A DNA stretch of 46,868 nt, taken from positions 1 through 46,868 of the forward strand of contig SHWP01000023.1 in NCBI GenBank assembly GCA_009693785.1, read 5' to 3'. The position numbers and the translations under genes are program-made. Shown one piece after another: positions 28,028 through 35,740 of the stretch (position 1 is the first letter of the stretch; every line of letters starts with the position of its first letter). The notes beneath the pieces are model-generated. The model was not told the origin of the DNA. It made no database searches and saw only the letters and a list, made by a program, of their open reading frames with translations. This DNA comes from Rhodospirillaceae bacterium. GTDB taxonomy: Bacteria > Pseudomonadota > Alphaproteobacteria > Rhodospirillales > Rhodospirillaceae.

Positions 28028-28965
28028 CAGCGATCGACTCTCACCATCACGCCACCGCTGTGCCCGCAGGCGCCCGGCTGATGCGTGCGGCCACCATTGT
28101 TGCCATCGCAGCGGCGGTGATCATGGTGACGATCAAAGGTACAGCGTATGTGGCCACGAATTCAGTGGCTCTATTATCAAGCCTCGCCGATTCTGCATTG
28201 GACTTGATGGCCTCTGGGCTGAATTTTTTTGCTGTGCGCCACGCCCTGACGCCTGCCGATAACGAACACCGCTTTGGGCATGGTAAGGCTGAACCGCTCT
28301 CGGCGCTGGGCCAGTCGGCTTTTATCGCTGGCTCAGCCGTACTGGTGGCCGTTGAAGCAGCTTCGCGTGCCCGTTCACCCACGGGTGTAGAACAGGGAGA
28401 GCTTGGGCTTGCGGTAATGATGGTTGCAACCATCATTACCATTGCCCTGGTGACATTCCAAAAATTTGTCGTGCGCAAGACCGGCTCGCTGGCGATCGGT
28501 GCTGACTCGTTGCACTATACCGGCGATATTTTGATGAACCTGAGCGTTATGGCGGCGATTTATGCGTCCACGACCCTGGGGCTGGTTTGGGCCGACGCCG
28601 CATTTGGCGGAGGGATCGCGATTTTCCTACTCGTGAACGCTGGGCGCATCGCTTATGGCGCCATTGGCGATCTGATGGATGAGGAAATGCCCAAAAGCGA
28701 ACGGGACAAAATTGTCGCAATCGCGCGGCAAAACCCCAATATCAAGAATGTTCACGAATTGCGCACCCGTAGTTCGGGCGTTCAGGCCTTCATTCAAATG
28801 CATATCGTGCTCGACAAAACCCTAACACTCACGGAAGCCCACCGTATTTCCGACGATGTGGAGGATGCTCTATTGGCTGCCTATCCGGGTGCCGATGTCA
28901 TCATTCACCAAGATCCCGAGGGTGTGGTCGAGGTTCACCGCCCCGTTGGTGGCGCGGCGCATTGA
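28024..28965 (+). CDS. Cation diffusion facilitator (FieF-like) efflux transporter
   Basis: This 313-residue protein starts at GTG and has about six membrane segments in the first 215 residues plus a soluble C-terminal domain. Metal-site residues Asp56 and Asp60 lie in LADSALDLMASGLN, and His164 and Asp168 in SLHYTGDIL, matching the tetrahedral site of FieF/YiiP. HRFGHGKAE is the usual loop signature. It exports divalent metals such as Fe, Zn or Co in exchange for protons at the inner membrane. Specificity cannot be set from sequence. It is coupled to pdxH by overlapping codons. Confidence 0.92.
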   Translation: MTAIDSHHHATAVPAGARLMRAATIVAIAAAVIMVTIKGTAYVATNSVALLSSLADSALDLMASGLNFFAVRHALTPADNEHRFGHGKAEPLSALGQSAFIAGSAVLVAVEAASRARSPTGVEQGELGLAVMMVATIITIALVTFQKFVVRKTGSLAIGADSLHYTGDILMNLSVMAAIYASTTLGLVWADAAFGGGIAIFLLVNAGRIAYGAIGDLMDEEMPKSERDKIVAIARQNPNIKNVHELRTRSSGVQAFIQMHIVLDKTLTLTEAHRISDDVEDALLAAYPGADVIIHQDPEGVVEVHRPVGGAAH

Positions 28966-28990
28966 ATCTCAGGACTCGCAACCTCAGACT

Positions 28991-28999
28991 TGGTATAAT
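28991..28999 (+). promoter_or_regulatory. Extended -10 promoter candidate for the Usp gene
   Basis: TGGTATAAT is a perfect -10 hexamer with the TGn extension, 34 bp upstream of the GTG start at 29033. No consensus -35 is at 17 bp, which fits an extended -10 promoter. It lies just after the cation efflux stop, so the Usp gene may have its own transcript. Confidence 0.5.
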
Positions 29000-29032
29000 G
29001 AGGCGTTAAAATCGGCGAGGGGGAGCGTGCCG

Positions 29033-29917
29033 GTGACGAACGTCAAAAATGTCCTTGCCATCGTCAGCGATGCCGTGAGCGGCCGCGCGACCCTTGAAAC
29101 CGCGCTGCGCGTTGGGCGTCACCTCGACTGCCATGTCGAGGCATTGCATGTGCGCTCGGACCCGGCAGCGGCCCTGCCGCTGGTGGGCGAGGCCATGTCA
29201 GGCGCCATGGTCGACGAAATGATGGGGGTGGCCGAGAAAGAAGCTGGCCGGCGTGCGAGCAAGGCACGTGGTGTTTACGATGGATTGCTGAAACGCGAAG
29301 GGCTCGTCAATAGTTCTGGGCAGGCCGGAAGCACCAAGGGCTTTGCCGTTAGTTGGATGGACGCCGCCGGTGTCGAAGAACAGGTTGTGGCCTTGCGCGG
29401 GTGCCGCGCCGATCTGATTATCGTCTCGCGGCCCATGGGCGACACCGAGACAGCATCGTTAATGACCTTGAACGCCGCTCTCATGCAAAGCGGCCGTCCC
29501 GTGATTGCAGCTCCGCCCGTACCGGCGACTGGGGCGCTTCTGCCCGGACCCTTTAAAAAGATTGCGGTGTTTTGGAATGGCTCGACCGAGGCCACCCGTG
29601 CAGTCGAGGCGGCATTGCCTTTCCTGGTGCGCGCCGAGGAAGTCACTGTGCTGCGCGTCGAAGAAGAAGAATGGTACGCCGAAACCGATGATCTTGAAGC
29701 GCATTTATCCCATCACGGCGTGCGGCCCATCGTGTCGAAGGTGCTGCCGCGCGAGGGGCGCACGGGCCGCTCGCTCTTGTTCGCCGCAGGCGACCTTAAG
29801 GCTGACATGATGGTCATGGGCGCTTATACGCGCTCGAAGCTTCGCCAGCTTATTCTGGGCAGCGTCACAGGATATGTGATGCAGCAGGCGATCTTGCCCG
29901 TATTGCTTTGTCATTAA
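29033..29917 (+). CDS. Two-domain universal stress (UspA-like) protein
   Basis: This 294-residue cytoplasmic protein has an N-terminal Usp-like half (KNVLAIVSDAVSGRATLETA) and a C-terminal half (FKKIAVFWNGSTEATRAVEAAL). The latter ends with MVMGAYTRSKLRQLILGSVT, close to the ATP-binding G-2x-G-9x-G-S/T motif but with Thr where the second Gly would be. GTG 29033 is chosen because GAGGGGGA lies eight bases upstream; GTG 29027 is too close. The 4-bp TTAA at its end is shared with the convergent SRAP gene. Stress-related roles are known for the family, not shown here. Confidence 0.82.
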   Translation: MTNVKNVLAIVSDAVSGRATLETALRVGRHLDCHVEALHVRSDPAAALPLVGEAMSGAMVDEMMGVAEKEAGRRASKARGVYDGLLKREGLVNSSGQAGSTKGFAVSWMDAAGVEEQVVALRGCRADLIIVSRPMGDTETASLMTLNAALMQSGRPVIAAPPVPATGALLPGPFKKIAVFWNGSTEATRAVEAALPFLVRAEEVTVLRVEEEEWYAETDDLEAHLSHHGVRPIVSKVLPREGRTGRSLLFAAGDLKADMMVMGAYTRSKLRQLILGSVTGYVMQQAILPVLLCH

Positions 29918-30519
29918 AGAGCAAGCTCGCCCTGCCGGGCGGGCGGTGACAATTCTTCCGTCACGAAATGGCCCGCGTGCGGTACCAGGATATTTTTTAC
30001 AGCGTTAAAAGGCAGGCGCACATTTAACCATTGATCTTGCGCCGAGGGACCTAAGATTACGGGCATGCGGTCGTGAATGTGCGCGATTGCGGGCGAAGGG
30101 GCGCAGGTCACGATGGTAAAGCGCCCATCGCCGAAGAGGCCAGCGAACATCATCACACCCATGCCATCCGCGCGTATGCGCGTTTTGATTTTTGCGCGGC
30201 CGTGAGCGCGCCACTCGAAATAAGCGCTGGCCGGAACTAAGCAGCGGTTGCTCAAGTAGGGTTGGAACGTGGGTTTTTGGTCAAGGGTCTCGGCGCGCGC
30301 ATTGATGACGGGTTGAGTTTGCCAACTCACAGCCAATCCCCAGGGCAGCATGGCCCATTGCCCATCGGGCTTAACAATTGGCGCAATATCCGTTGGGCGA
30401 ATCTCAGCGCCTTTGAATGCCCTTAATTTTTTGGCGGCGTCAACGCTGGGTGGTAGGCGCAGGGCTTCGCCCGCAGCGATACTCTCGAAGTCGGTGAGCA
30501 GCTCATAGCGCGAGCACAT
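29914..30519 (-). CDS. SRAP (YedK/HMCES-type) abasic-site crosslinking protein
   Basis: This 201-residue protein has the SRAP catalytic set: Cys2 after the initiator Met (MCSRY), Asn73 in VINARAET, Glu102 in ASAYFEW and His149 in IHDRMPVIL. Family members form a thiazolidine DNA-protein crosslink between Cys2 and abasic sites in single-stranded DNA, protecting them during replication. Cys2 fixes the start at 30519. The usual MCGR motif is MCSR here, a small difference. It overlaps the convergent Usp gene by 4 bp. No LexA-like box was recognised upstream. Confidence 0.93.
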   Translation of the reverse strand: MCSRYELLTDFESIAAGEALRLPPSVDAAKKLRAFKGAEIRPTDIAPIVKPDGQWAMLPWGLAVSWQTQPVINARAETLDQKPTFQPYLSNRCLVPASAYFEWRAHGRAKIKTRIRADGMGVMMFAGLFGDGRFTIVTCAPSPAIAHIHDRMPVILGPSAQDQWLNVRLPFNAVKNILVPHAGHFVTEELSPPARQGELAL

Positions 30520-30549
30520 CCGCGGTTAACGGCGCCAAGCCGGGCTGAA

Positions 30550-31035
30550 TCAGCTCGACTGCTTGGGTGTATTGGGGTTGCGTGTTTTGCGCACCCGCAG
30601 GCTGAGCACAATGTTTTGCAGCAACACGTCATCGCCGGGGCTAAAGGTCATTGCCTTATAATACTCGGCCAGCGCCCGGTCGAATTCACCACGATAGAAA
30701 TAAATATTTCCGCGGTTGTTATAGAAACTCCATAGGCGGGGTTTCATCGCGATGGCCTTGTTGCAGGCCTCCATCGCTTCGTCTAATTTGCCCAAGCCGG
30801 TTAGACCAATACACAGGTTGTTATATGCGGCTGGCACATTGCCCGGCATTAGCTCGCCCGAGCGCAAGGCCTCGCGGGCGAAGGCTGTGCCTTGGGACCA
30901 GTTCTCACGGTCGAGTGCGTGCGCGGATTCGTTCACAAGGCCGTTGCCGCGCGAAAACATCTGCGCCGAGGCCGTAACGGCCGTCCCTGCCAACAGTAGG
31001 GCGGCGCAAGCCAGAATGACGGTACGACGGGCCAT
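30550..31035 (-). CDS. Exported TPR-repeat protein
   Basis: This 161-residue protein has a signal peptide (RRTVILACAALLLAGTAVTA, cleavage near ASAQ, residue 25) and about three tetratricopeptide repeats. They include AAYNNLCIGLTGLGKLDEAM and FYNNRGNIYFYRGEFDRAL with the canonical Gly, Ala and Pro positions. The start at 31035 is decided by a strong GAGGAGGA ending about six bases upstream; that ribosome-binding site would lie inside the longer alternative. It is probably periplasmic and mediates protein interactions; the partner is unknown. It lies upstream of the SRAP gene on the same strand with 30 bp between them. Confidence 0.82.
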   Translation of the reverse strand: MARRTVILACAALLLAGTAVTASAQMFSRGNGLVNESAHALDRENWSQGTAFAREALRSGELMPGNVPAAYNNLCIGLTGLGKLDEAMEACNKAIAMKPRLWSFYNNRGNIYFYRGEFDRALAEYYKAMTFSPGDDVLLQNIVLSLRVRKTRNPNTPKQSS

Positions 31036-31127
31036 AGCAGTCCTCCTCATGACATCAAGACATCCAAGCCAAATGTTAGCAGTTTTTCCCGGCGTGGACC
31101 ATAGACCACGCAGTCCGCGCAACCGGC

Positions 31128-32024
31128 CTAGTCGGGCCGCCGCAGTTCGCCTTCGCTAATGATCACGGCGGTTCCGCCGCAGCGCACGGCCGTGATTTTG
31201 CCGCCCGAAACATCGGCTTCGATGGAAATCAGGCTGGGGCGGCCCATGGCAACGCCCTGATGGATTGTCCAGCGCCCCGTGCCCTGAGTAAGGTTTTCAT
31301 CGCGCACGAGCCATCCGGCCATGGCGCAAGCCGCCGAACCGGTGGCGGGGTCTTCGACAACGCCTTCGGCCGGGGCGAACATCCGGGCATGCAATGTTGT
31401 TGGCCCCGTGCGGGTAAATACAAAAACTTTATGGGCATTGGTACTGCCAACGCCGCTGCGCCATTTTTCAAGATCAAGGCGTGCACGATCAACGGCGGCC
31501 ACAGAGCGCAGGGGAACGCATGTGTAAGGCGTGCCGCAGCTCAACGTCATGGGGCGGGCCTCGCCGAGCACATCGGCGTGCGCCAGTTGCAGCATCGCAG
31601 CTAAATCCGTAGCACCAGGCGGCATTGGGCCAACCTGAGGCATAATGGCGGTCGTGAACGACACATAGCTCGGCTTGCCATCTTTGGTCGTCACATTGAT
31701 CGGCACTGGCCCAACGCCTTCCTCGAATACCACGCCGTCTGTCGGCAAACGCCCAAGGTGAGAGAGCACCCAGGCCGTGCCAATCGTAGGGTGTCCAGCA
31801 AAGGGCAATTCTGTGCCAGGCGTGAAAATCCGCACGCGAAAAGTATGAACAGGGTTATCGGCCGGAAGCACAAATGTGGTTTCGGAAAAATTAAATTCGC
31901 GCGCGATGGTTTGCATTTGCGCAGGGGTTAACCCACGGCCATCCAGCACGACGGCCAGCGGATTGCCCGCGAAGGCGCGGGAGGTAAAAACATCGGCAGT
32001 TACAAAGCGCAGCAAGCCCGTCAT
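31128..32024 (-). CDS. PhzF-family isomerase/epimerase
   Basis: This 298-residue protein has the PhzF fold pattern: TADVFTSRAFAGNPLAVVLD at the N-terminus, Glu48 in FNFSETTFVLP matching the catalytic glutamate of PhzF, RIFTPGTELPFAGHPTIGTA, and EDPATGSAACAMAGWL in the second half. Family members catalyse isomerisations such as the PhzF step in phenazine synthesis. No phenazine genes are nearby, so the substrate is unknown. Start MTGLLRFVTADVF is chosen by family N-terminus. Confidence 0.92.
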   Translation of the reverse strand: MTGLLRFVTADVFTSRAFAGNPLAVVLDGRGLTPAQMQTIAREFNFSETTFVLPADNPVHTFRVRIFTPGTELPFAGHPTIGTAWVLSHLGRLPTDGVVFEEGVGPVPINVTTKDGKPSYVSFTTAIMPQVGPMPPGATDLAAMLQLAHADVLGEARPMTLSCGTPYTCVPLRSVAAVDRARLDLEKWRSGVGSTNAHKVFVFTRTGPTTLHARMFAPAEGVVEDPATGSAACAMAGWLVRDENLTQGTGRWTIHQGVAMGRPSLISIEADVSGGKITAVRCGGTAVIISEGELRRPD

Positions 32025-32115
32025 CGTTTCGGCTCCAGAACGTTTAGTCAGCTTGGATGTGACCAAGCGCGCCCAACATAATCGAAGCCGTGACGATGAG
32101 AAGAATTAGATTGTC

Positions 32116-32223
32116 CTAGAGCGTCGTGCGGAAAAGTGGACCCCGCTTTTCCGCATCAACGGCGCGACCAAACAATAACTTAGAGCAAGCAGCCCGATTC
32201 CAACTTAACGCTACTTGCTCTAG
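32116..32223. repeat. CTAG-ended intergenic palindromic element, copy B
   Basis: The element runs from CTAGAGC at 32116 to GCTCTAG at 32217-32223. The first hairpin pairs GCGGAAAAG (32128-32136) with CTTTTCCGC (32146-32154) around the shared GTGGA core. The second pairs TAGAGCAAG (32181-32189) with CTTGCTCTA (32214-32222) and encloses a CGATTC...TTAACGC core also found in copy C. The right end supplies the TAG stop of the CpeT-like gene. Confidence 0.85.
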
Positions 32224-33272
32224 AACTCTGGCTTACCATCGCGGTTGGATTCCATGTAACACAGCACCAAAATCCAGCCGAGGTTGATGCCGGTGCGTTT
32301 CACAGTGGGCTCGGTGAACGAATAGGCCGATGCGCCGATTTTGCCGTCTTTGTCCTTGGCGAACACATAGGTCACCAGCACATCGCGGGTGAACGCGCCG
32401 GTTTCGTTGTTCACCTGCCAATCGACATTGCGCAGCAAAATATTCACCTCGCGCGGTTCTTTTTCCTCGCTCATGAACTTCACCGCACCGCCCTGATCGG
32501 TCATGGGGAAGGGCCCATGGCGCTTGAAGGGAAGGTCGCGGCCGCCCGACACGCCGGGAATGTCGGCATGGCACATGAAATCCCGCGCGCGATTCATTTT
32601 ATCGAATGTGCCGTCAGGATTGCCCGAGATCTGCTTGCCCTTGGCGTCGTAGGTGAGGTCGCGTGCCCACAGCGAGTTGTTGGTGAGTTGAAGTTGGTAA
32701 TCGGTTTTGCGCTTAGCGGTTTCGCCATCGGCGCTCCATTGACAGTCTTTCATGGCGGTTGCGCCGTGGAACTGGCCCGCCTCGCGCCGCCACAGCACGT
32801 CGCAGCCCTTGGTGAAGGGCGTGGTCGCGGGTGCCAGGTCGTTCAAGACCGCTGGATTAAGGTTCGCGTTCCAATATTTCTTCTTGGCTTCTCCCTCGCC
32901 GGTATCGAGGTAATAGATGCGCATGCGCACGGCTTGTGCGGCGTTATCGGCGGCCAACGTGTACAGCCGCACGCGGTAGGGCTCGTCGAGTTTGTTGTCG
33001 AGACTGTCTTGCACAAAAAACACGTAAGGACCGAAGGCGGGCAGCTCAACCTTAACGATTTTCGAGTTCATACGCGTGTTGCGGGCTTCCTTGCGCACGT
33101 TGGTGCGGCCCTGGAAATAAACCTGCTCCTCGCTGTCATAAACGCCGGGCAACATCGTGGTCAAGGCCATGATGTCGCGTTCTGTAGGCGTTGAATCTTG
33201 GCCCTGGGCGAAAGCTTGGCCGGTTGCTACAGCCAATACGATTCCAACTACTGCGAATAATATGCGTGTCAT
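32220..33272 (-). CDS. Exported CpcT/CpeT-like (DUF1001) protein
   Basis: This 350-residue protein has a signal peptide (residues 1-22, cleavage near AFAQ). Its body resembles CpcT/CpeT chromophore lyases: MLPGVYDSEEQVYF near residue 40, PYRVRLYTL, a Tyr-rich stretch, and PFTKGCDVLWRREAGQFHG followed by KDCQW. The last has the conserved GC and CxW positions. In cyanobacteria these lyases attach bilins to phycobiliproteins, but no phycobiliprotein is expected in this organism. A different ligand-binding or lipoprotein-like role is likelier. The stop is the TAG of repeat copy B. It is divergent from the padR gene. Confidence 0.72.
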   Translation of the reverse strand: MTRILFAVVGIVLAVATGQAFAQGQDSTPTERDIMALTTMLPGVYDSEEQVYFQGRTNVRKEARNTRMNSKIVKVELPAFGPYVFFVQDSLDNKLDEPYRVRLYTLAADNAAQAVRMRIYYLDTGEGEAKKKYWNANLNPAVLNDLAPATTPFTKGCDVLWRREAGQFHGATAMKDCQWSADGETAKRKTDYQLQLTNNSLWARDLTYDAKGKQISGNPDGTFDKMNRARDFMCHADIPGVSGGRDLPFKRHGPFPMTDQGGAVKFMSEEKEPREVNILLRNVDWQVNNETGAFTRDVLVTYVFAKDKDGKIGASAYSFTEPTVKRTGINLGWILVLCYMESNRDGKPEF

Positions 33273-33348
33273 GTGTGCCCTGCATTCCCGCTTTGACTGT
33301 GGAATCCTACCTTAAGCCGAGTCCAGGGCTTTCTCGCCCAAATTCTGC

Positions 33349-33380
33349 TTGCATGCCTGGGAATTCGAGGTATTATACCT
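33349..33380 (+). promoter_or_regulatory. padR promoter with overlapping palindromic operator candidate
   Basis: TTGCAT (33349-33354) and TATTAT (33371-33376), 16 bp apart, form a plausible sigma70-type promoter for padR. The -10 lies inside the perfect palindrome AGGTAT-T-ATACCT (33368-33380). On the minus strand the same palindrome contains TATAAT (33377-33372), which could be the -10 of the CpeT-like gene. PadR proteins often repress their own promoter at such palindromes. The start codon follows at 33402. Confidence 0.5.
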
Positions 33381-33401
33381 TGAACCAATAGGTAATAACC
33401 C

Positions 33402-33755
33402 ATGACCCGCTCCACGAACCCCAACTTCATGAACGGCGTGCCGGAATTGTTGATCCTACGCTTGCTCAAAGACCGCGAGATGTACGGCTACGAACTGGTC
33501 CAGGCCATCCGCGCGGTCACGCGCGAAGCCGTGAGCCTGGGTGAGGGCGTGGTCTATCCGGTGCTGCATGCGCTGGAAAAAGACGGTGCGCTTAAATCGC
33601 GCCGCAAGCCCGTCAATGGCCGCACGCGAGTTTATTACACAGTCACACCCGCCGGGCAAAAGCGCCTGGGCGCTCTGGTGAATACATGGACGAAGCTCAA
33701 TGATGCGGTTAGCGGCGCATTGCAAGGAGGCAGTTATGCTGCACACACAATTTGA
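33402..33755 (+). CDS. PadR-family transcriptional regulator
   Basis: This 117-residue regulator has the PadR winged helix: ELLILRLLKDREMYGYELVQ, then GEGVVYPVLHALEKDGALKS and RTRVYYTVTPAGQKRLG. It is the short subtype with a single C-terminal helix for dimerisation. PadR proteins bind palindromic DNA and respond to small molecules or envelope stress. A palindrome covers its own promoter. Its end overlaps the start of the next gene by 20 bp, so the pair is coupled. This is the common PadR plus HAAS/DUF1700 two-gene module. Confidence 0.92.
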   Translation: MTRSTNPNFMNGVPELLILRLLKDREMYGYELVQAIRAVTREAVSLGEGVVYPVLHALEKDGALKSRRKPVNGRTRVYYTVTPAGQKRLGALVNTWTKLNDAVSGALQGGSYAAHTI

Positions 33756-34455
33756 AAAACTAGCCGATACATTGTTGAGAGGCGGCATCGCGCCCCGTCA
33801 TGTCAGCCGCTATGTTCGTGAGCTGGAGGATCATTATGCCGACCTTGAGCGCGAAGCGCGTACCGCTGGCAAGTCGGCAACCGAAGCCGAGCGCGAAGCC
33901 TTGGCGCGTGTTGGCTCGGTCGACGACTTAGCTAGGGCCATGCTGGAACGTGATGATCTAAAGTCTGTAGCTGCGAAATACCCGGCACTCATGTTTGGAA
34001 TTGTACCAACAGCGGCCTTGGCGGCAATTTGTATTGTGTCGGTCCTGATGCTTGGAGTTCTTGCGATGCTGTTCCGTGTGCCAGGTGCGGAGCACCCTGT
34101 TTTTCCGGACTGGATTTTTACACCCGTCAAAATTTGGAATTGGTTTTTGATGTTCGTGTTGCCGATTGCCCTTGCGAGTGTGGCAGTGGCCGCCGGTATT
34201 CGCCAACGCATGAATCCGACATGGATCATGGTTGGCATCGCCGTCGTCGGCTTTATCGGCGGTTTCCATGACATCAATATTATATGGCCCGCACCGCCAG
34301 GAGGCCCTGGAGAAATCCAAGCTGGGTTAGGCTTACTCCCGCCATTTCCACAGTTTGGCCATGGCCTCATACGCGCGGTAATTAACATCGGGGTTGTAGC
34401 TGCGTGCTTCTACGTGATGCGTTTAAAGACCGCCTCCGCCCGAACCACCCACTAA
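33736..34455 (+). CDS. HAAS-type membrane protein partner of PadR
   Basis: This 239-residue protein has an N-terminal helical HAAS-like region (residues 1-75). It carries a pattern such as YVRELEDHYADLEREA and ALARVGSVDDLARAML, commonly seen next to PadR genes. Four hydrophobic segments follow at about residues 85-110, 135-160, 165-185 and 210-230. The ATG at 33736 has a strong AAGGAGG seven bases upstream, which lies within padR. It is probably an inner-membrane protein; sensing or modulation of PadR is only inferred from the recurrent gene pair. Confidence 0.75.
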   Translation: MLHTQFEKLADTLLRGGIAPRHVSRYVRELEDHYADLEREARTAGKSATEAEREALARVGSVDDLARAMLERDDLKSVAAKYPALMFGIVPTAALAAICIVSVLMLGVLAMLFRVPGAEHPVFPDWIFTPVKIWNWFLMFVLPIALASVAVAAGIRQRMNPTWIMVGIAVVGFIGGFHDINIIWPAPPGGPGEIQAGLGLLPPFPQFGHGLIRAVINIGVVAACFYVMRLKTASARTTH

Positions 34456-34480
34456 CCCCCGCGCCAAGCCCGATAAAAGT

Positions 34481-34489
34481 TGCTATACT
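34481..34489 (+). promoter_or_regulatory. Extended -10 promoter candidate for the serine hydrolase gene
   Basis: TGCTATACT has the TGn extension and a -10 hexamer one base from consensus, 40 bp before the GTG start at 34529. It lies 25 bp after the HAAS gene stop, suggesting separate transcription of the hydrolase. Confidence 0.45.
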
Positions 34490-34528
34490 GCCCCTGTCCC
34501 GCGCTGCTGCCGGGATGGGGAGGGCCGC

Positions 34529-35740
34529 GTGACGCAGACAGTCCAGCCACGCAAGCTTGATCAGCGCGCTGCCATCGCCGCCGTCGCCGTTTATGCGCTC
34601 GCCGCATTGGCCGTCGTGGACATGGCCGATAACTGGATATTCTGGACGCGCTATCTCAACCCGCCGCCCAATCCGTTTGAATGGCCCGACTGGGCCTACG
34701 ATGTCACCGCCGATATGCGCGCTGACAACCCCAGCACCATTCCCACCGCTACGCCCGAGCAGGCCGGCTTTGCCGCGCCAGGCCTAGAGCAAGCCGCCGC
34801 TTGGGCCGAGCAGAACGAGTCCGTCGCGCTAATCGTGGCGCATCGTGGCGCCATCGTGCTGGAGCGCTATTGGAAGGGGGTGTCGGCCAGTATGCTTTAT
34901 AGCGGCCGGTCCATGAGTAAATCGTTGAATGGCATTATCTATGGCATCGCCGCCCATGAGGGCTACCTGGCCCTGGAAGATCCCATCGGGCGATACCTGC
35001 ACGAGTGGGTGGATGATAAGCGTGGGCAAATCACTGTGCGCCAGGTGCTTGAAAACACCAGCGGGCTGGAAAACTTAGGGTTCGCGTTGTCGCCGTTCAA
35101 TAAGCTCACACAACTGTCGTGGGGCGCGCACATCGAGCGCGCGGCGCTGTCTTTCGAATTGGAAAATCCGCCGGGCATCTTCTTCGCCATCTCCAACACC
35201 GGCTCGCAGTTGTTGGGCGTGATTTTGGAGCGCGCGACGGGCCAGACGTATCACGACTATTTCAACGACAAAATTTGGCGGCCTATTGGCGCCGAGCACG
35301 GCAGCTTCTACATGGACCGGCCCGGCGGCATGGCCCACACCGATTGCTGTTTTCGCGCGCACCCGCGCGATTGGATCAGGCTGGGTGAACTGCTGCGCAA
35401 CGACGGCGTGTCGAACGGCGCACGCATCTTGCCCGAGGGCTGGGTGAAGCAAGTTACCACGGCGTCGAAGGTCAACCCCAATCACGGGCTGCATATGTGG
35501 CTGGGCAGCCCATACATCGAGAACCGTACTTACATTCAGGGCCGCCCCAGTGGCGGTGAACGGCTCTATCAATCCGAGCCTTACCTCGCCGATGACGTGT
35601 TTTTCATGGAAGGCGGCGGCAACCGCATGGTGTGGATCATTCCCTCGAAGGAACTCACCATCGTGCGCTTGGGAACCAGCTCTAAAACATGGGACAGCGC
35701 GGCCATTCCCAATGCCGTGATGCGAGCGATGAGCCCCTAA
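34529..35740 (+). CDS. Membrane-anchored SxxK serine hydrolase (beta-lactamase/NylB-like)
   Basis: This 403-residue protein starts at GTG with GGGGAGGG upstream. It has one N-terminal hydrophobic segment (about residues 14-32), so it is anchored in or exported through the inner membrane. The SxxK motif is SMSK (Ser128, Lys131) in SGRSMSKSLNG. The second motif, usually YxN/YxS, aligns with ISNTGSQLLG, so position 221 is Ile where Tyr is expected. A GGGNRMVWIIP stretch occupies the third motif area. Relatives include esterases, 6-aminohexanoate-dimer hydrolase and class C-like enzymes. It is convergent with the DUF1838 gene; their stops interlock as CTAA. Confidence 0.82.
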   Translation: MTQTVQPRKLDQRAAIAAVAVYALAALAVVDMADNWIFWTRYLNPPPNPFEWPDWAYDVTADMRADNPSTIPTATPEQAGFAAPGLEQAAAWAEQNESVALIVAHRGAIVLERYWKGVSASMLYSGRSMSKSLNGIIYGIAAHEGYLALEDPIGRYLHEWVDDKRGQITVRQVLENTSGLENLGFALSPFNKLTQLSWGAHIERAALSFELENPPGIFFAISNTGSQLLGVILERATGQTYHDYFNDKIWRPIGAEHGSFYMDRPGGMAHTDCCFRAHPRDWIRLGELLRNDGVSNGARILPEGWVKQVTTASKVNPNHGLHMWLGSPYIENRTYIQGRPSGGERLYQSEPYLADDVFFMEGGGNRMVWIIPSKELTIVRLGTSSKTWDSAAIPNAVMRAMSP

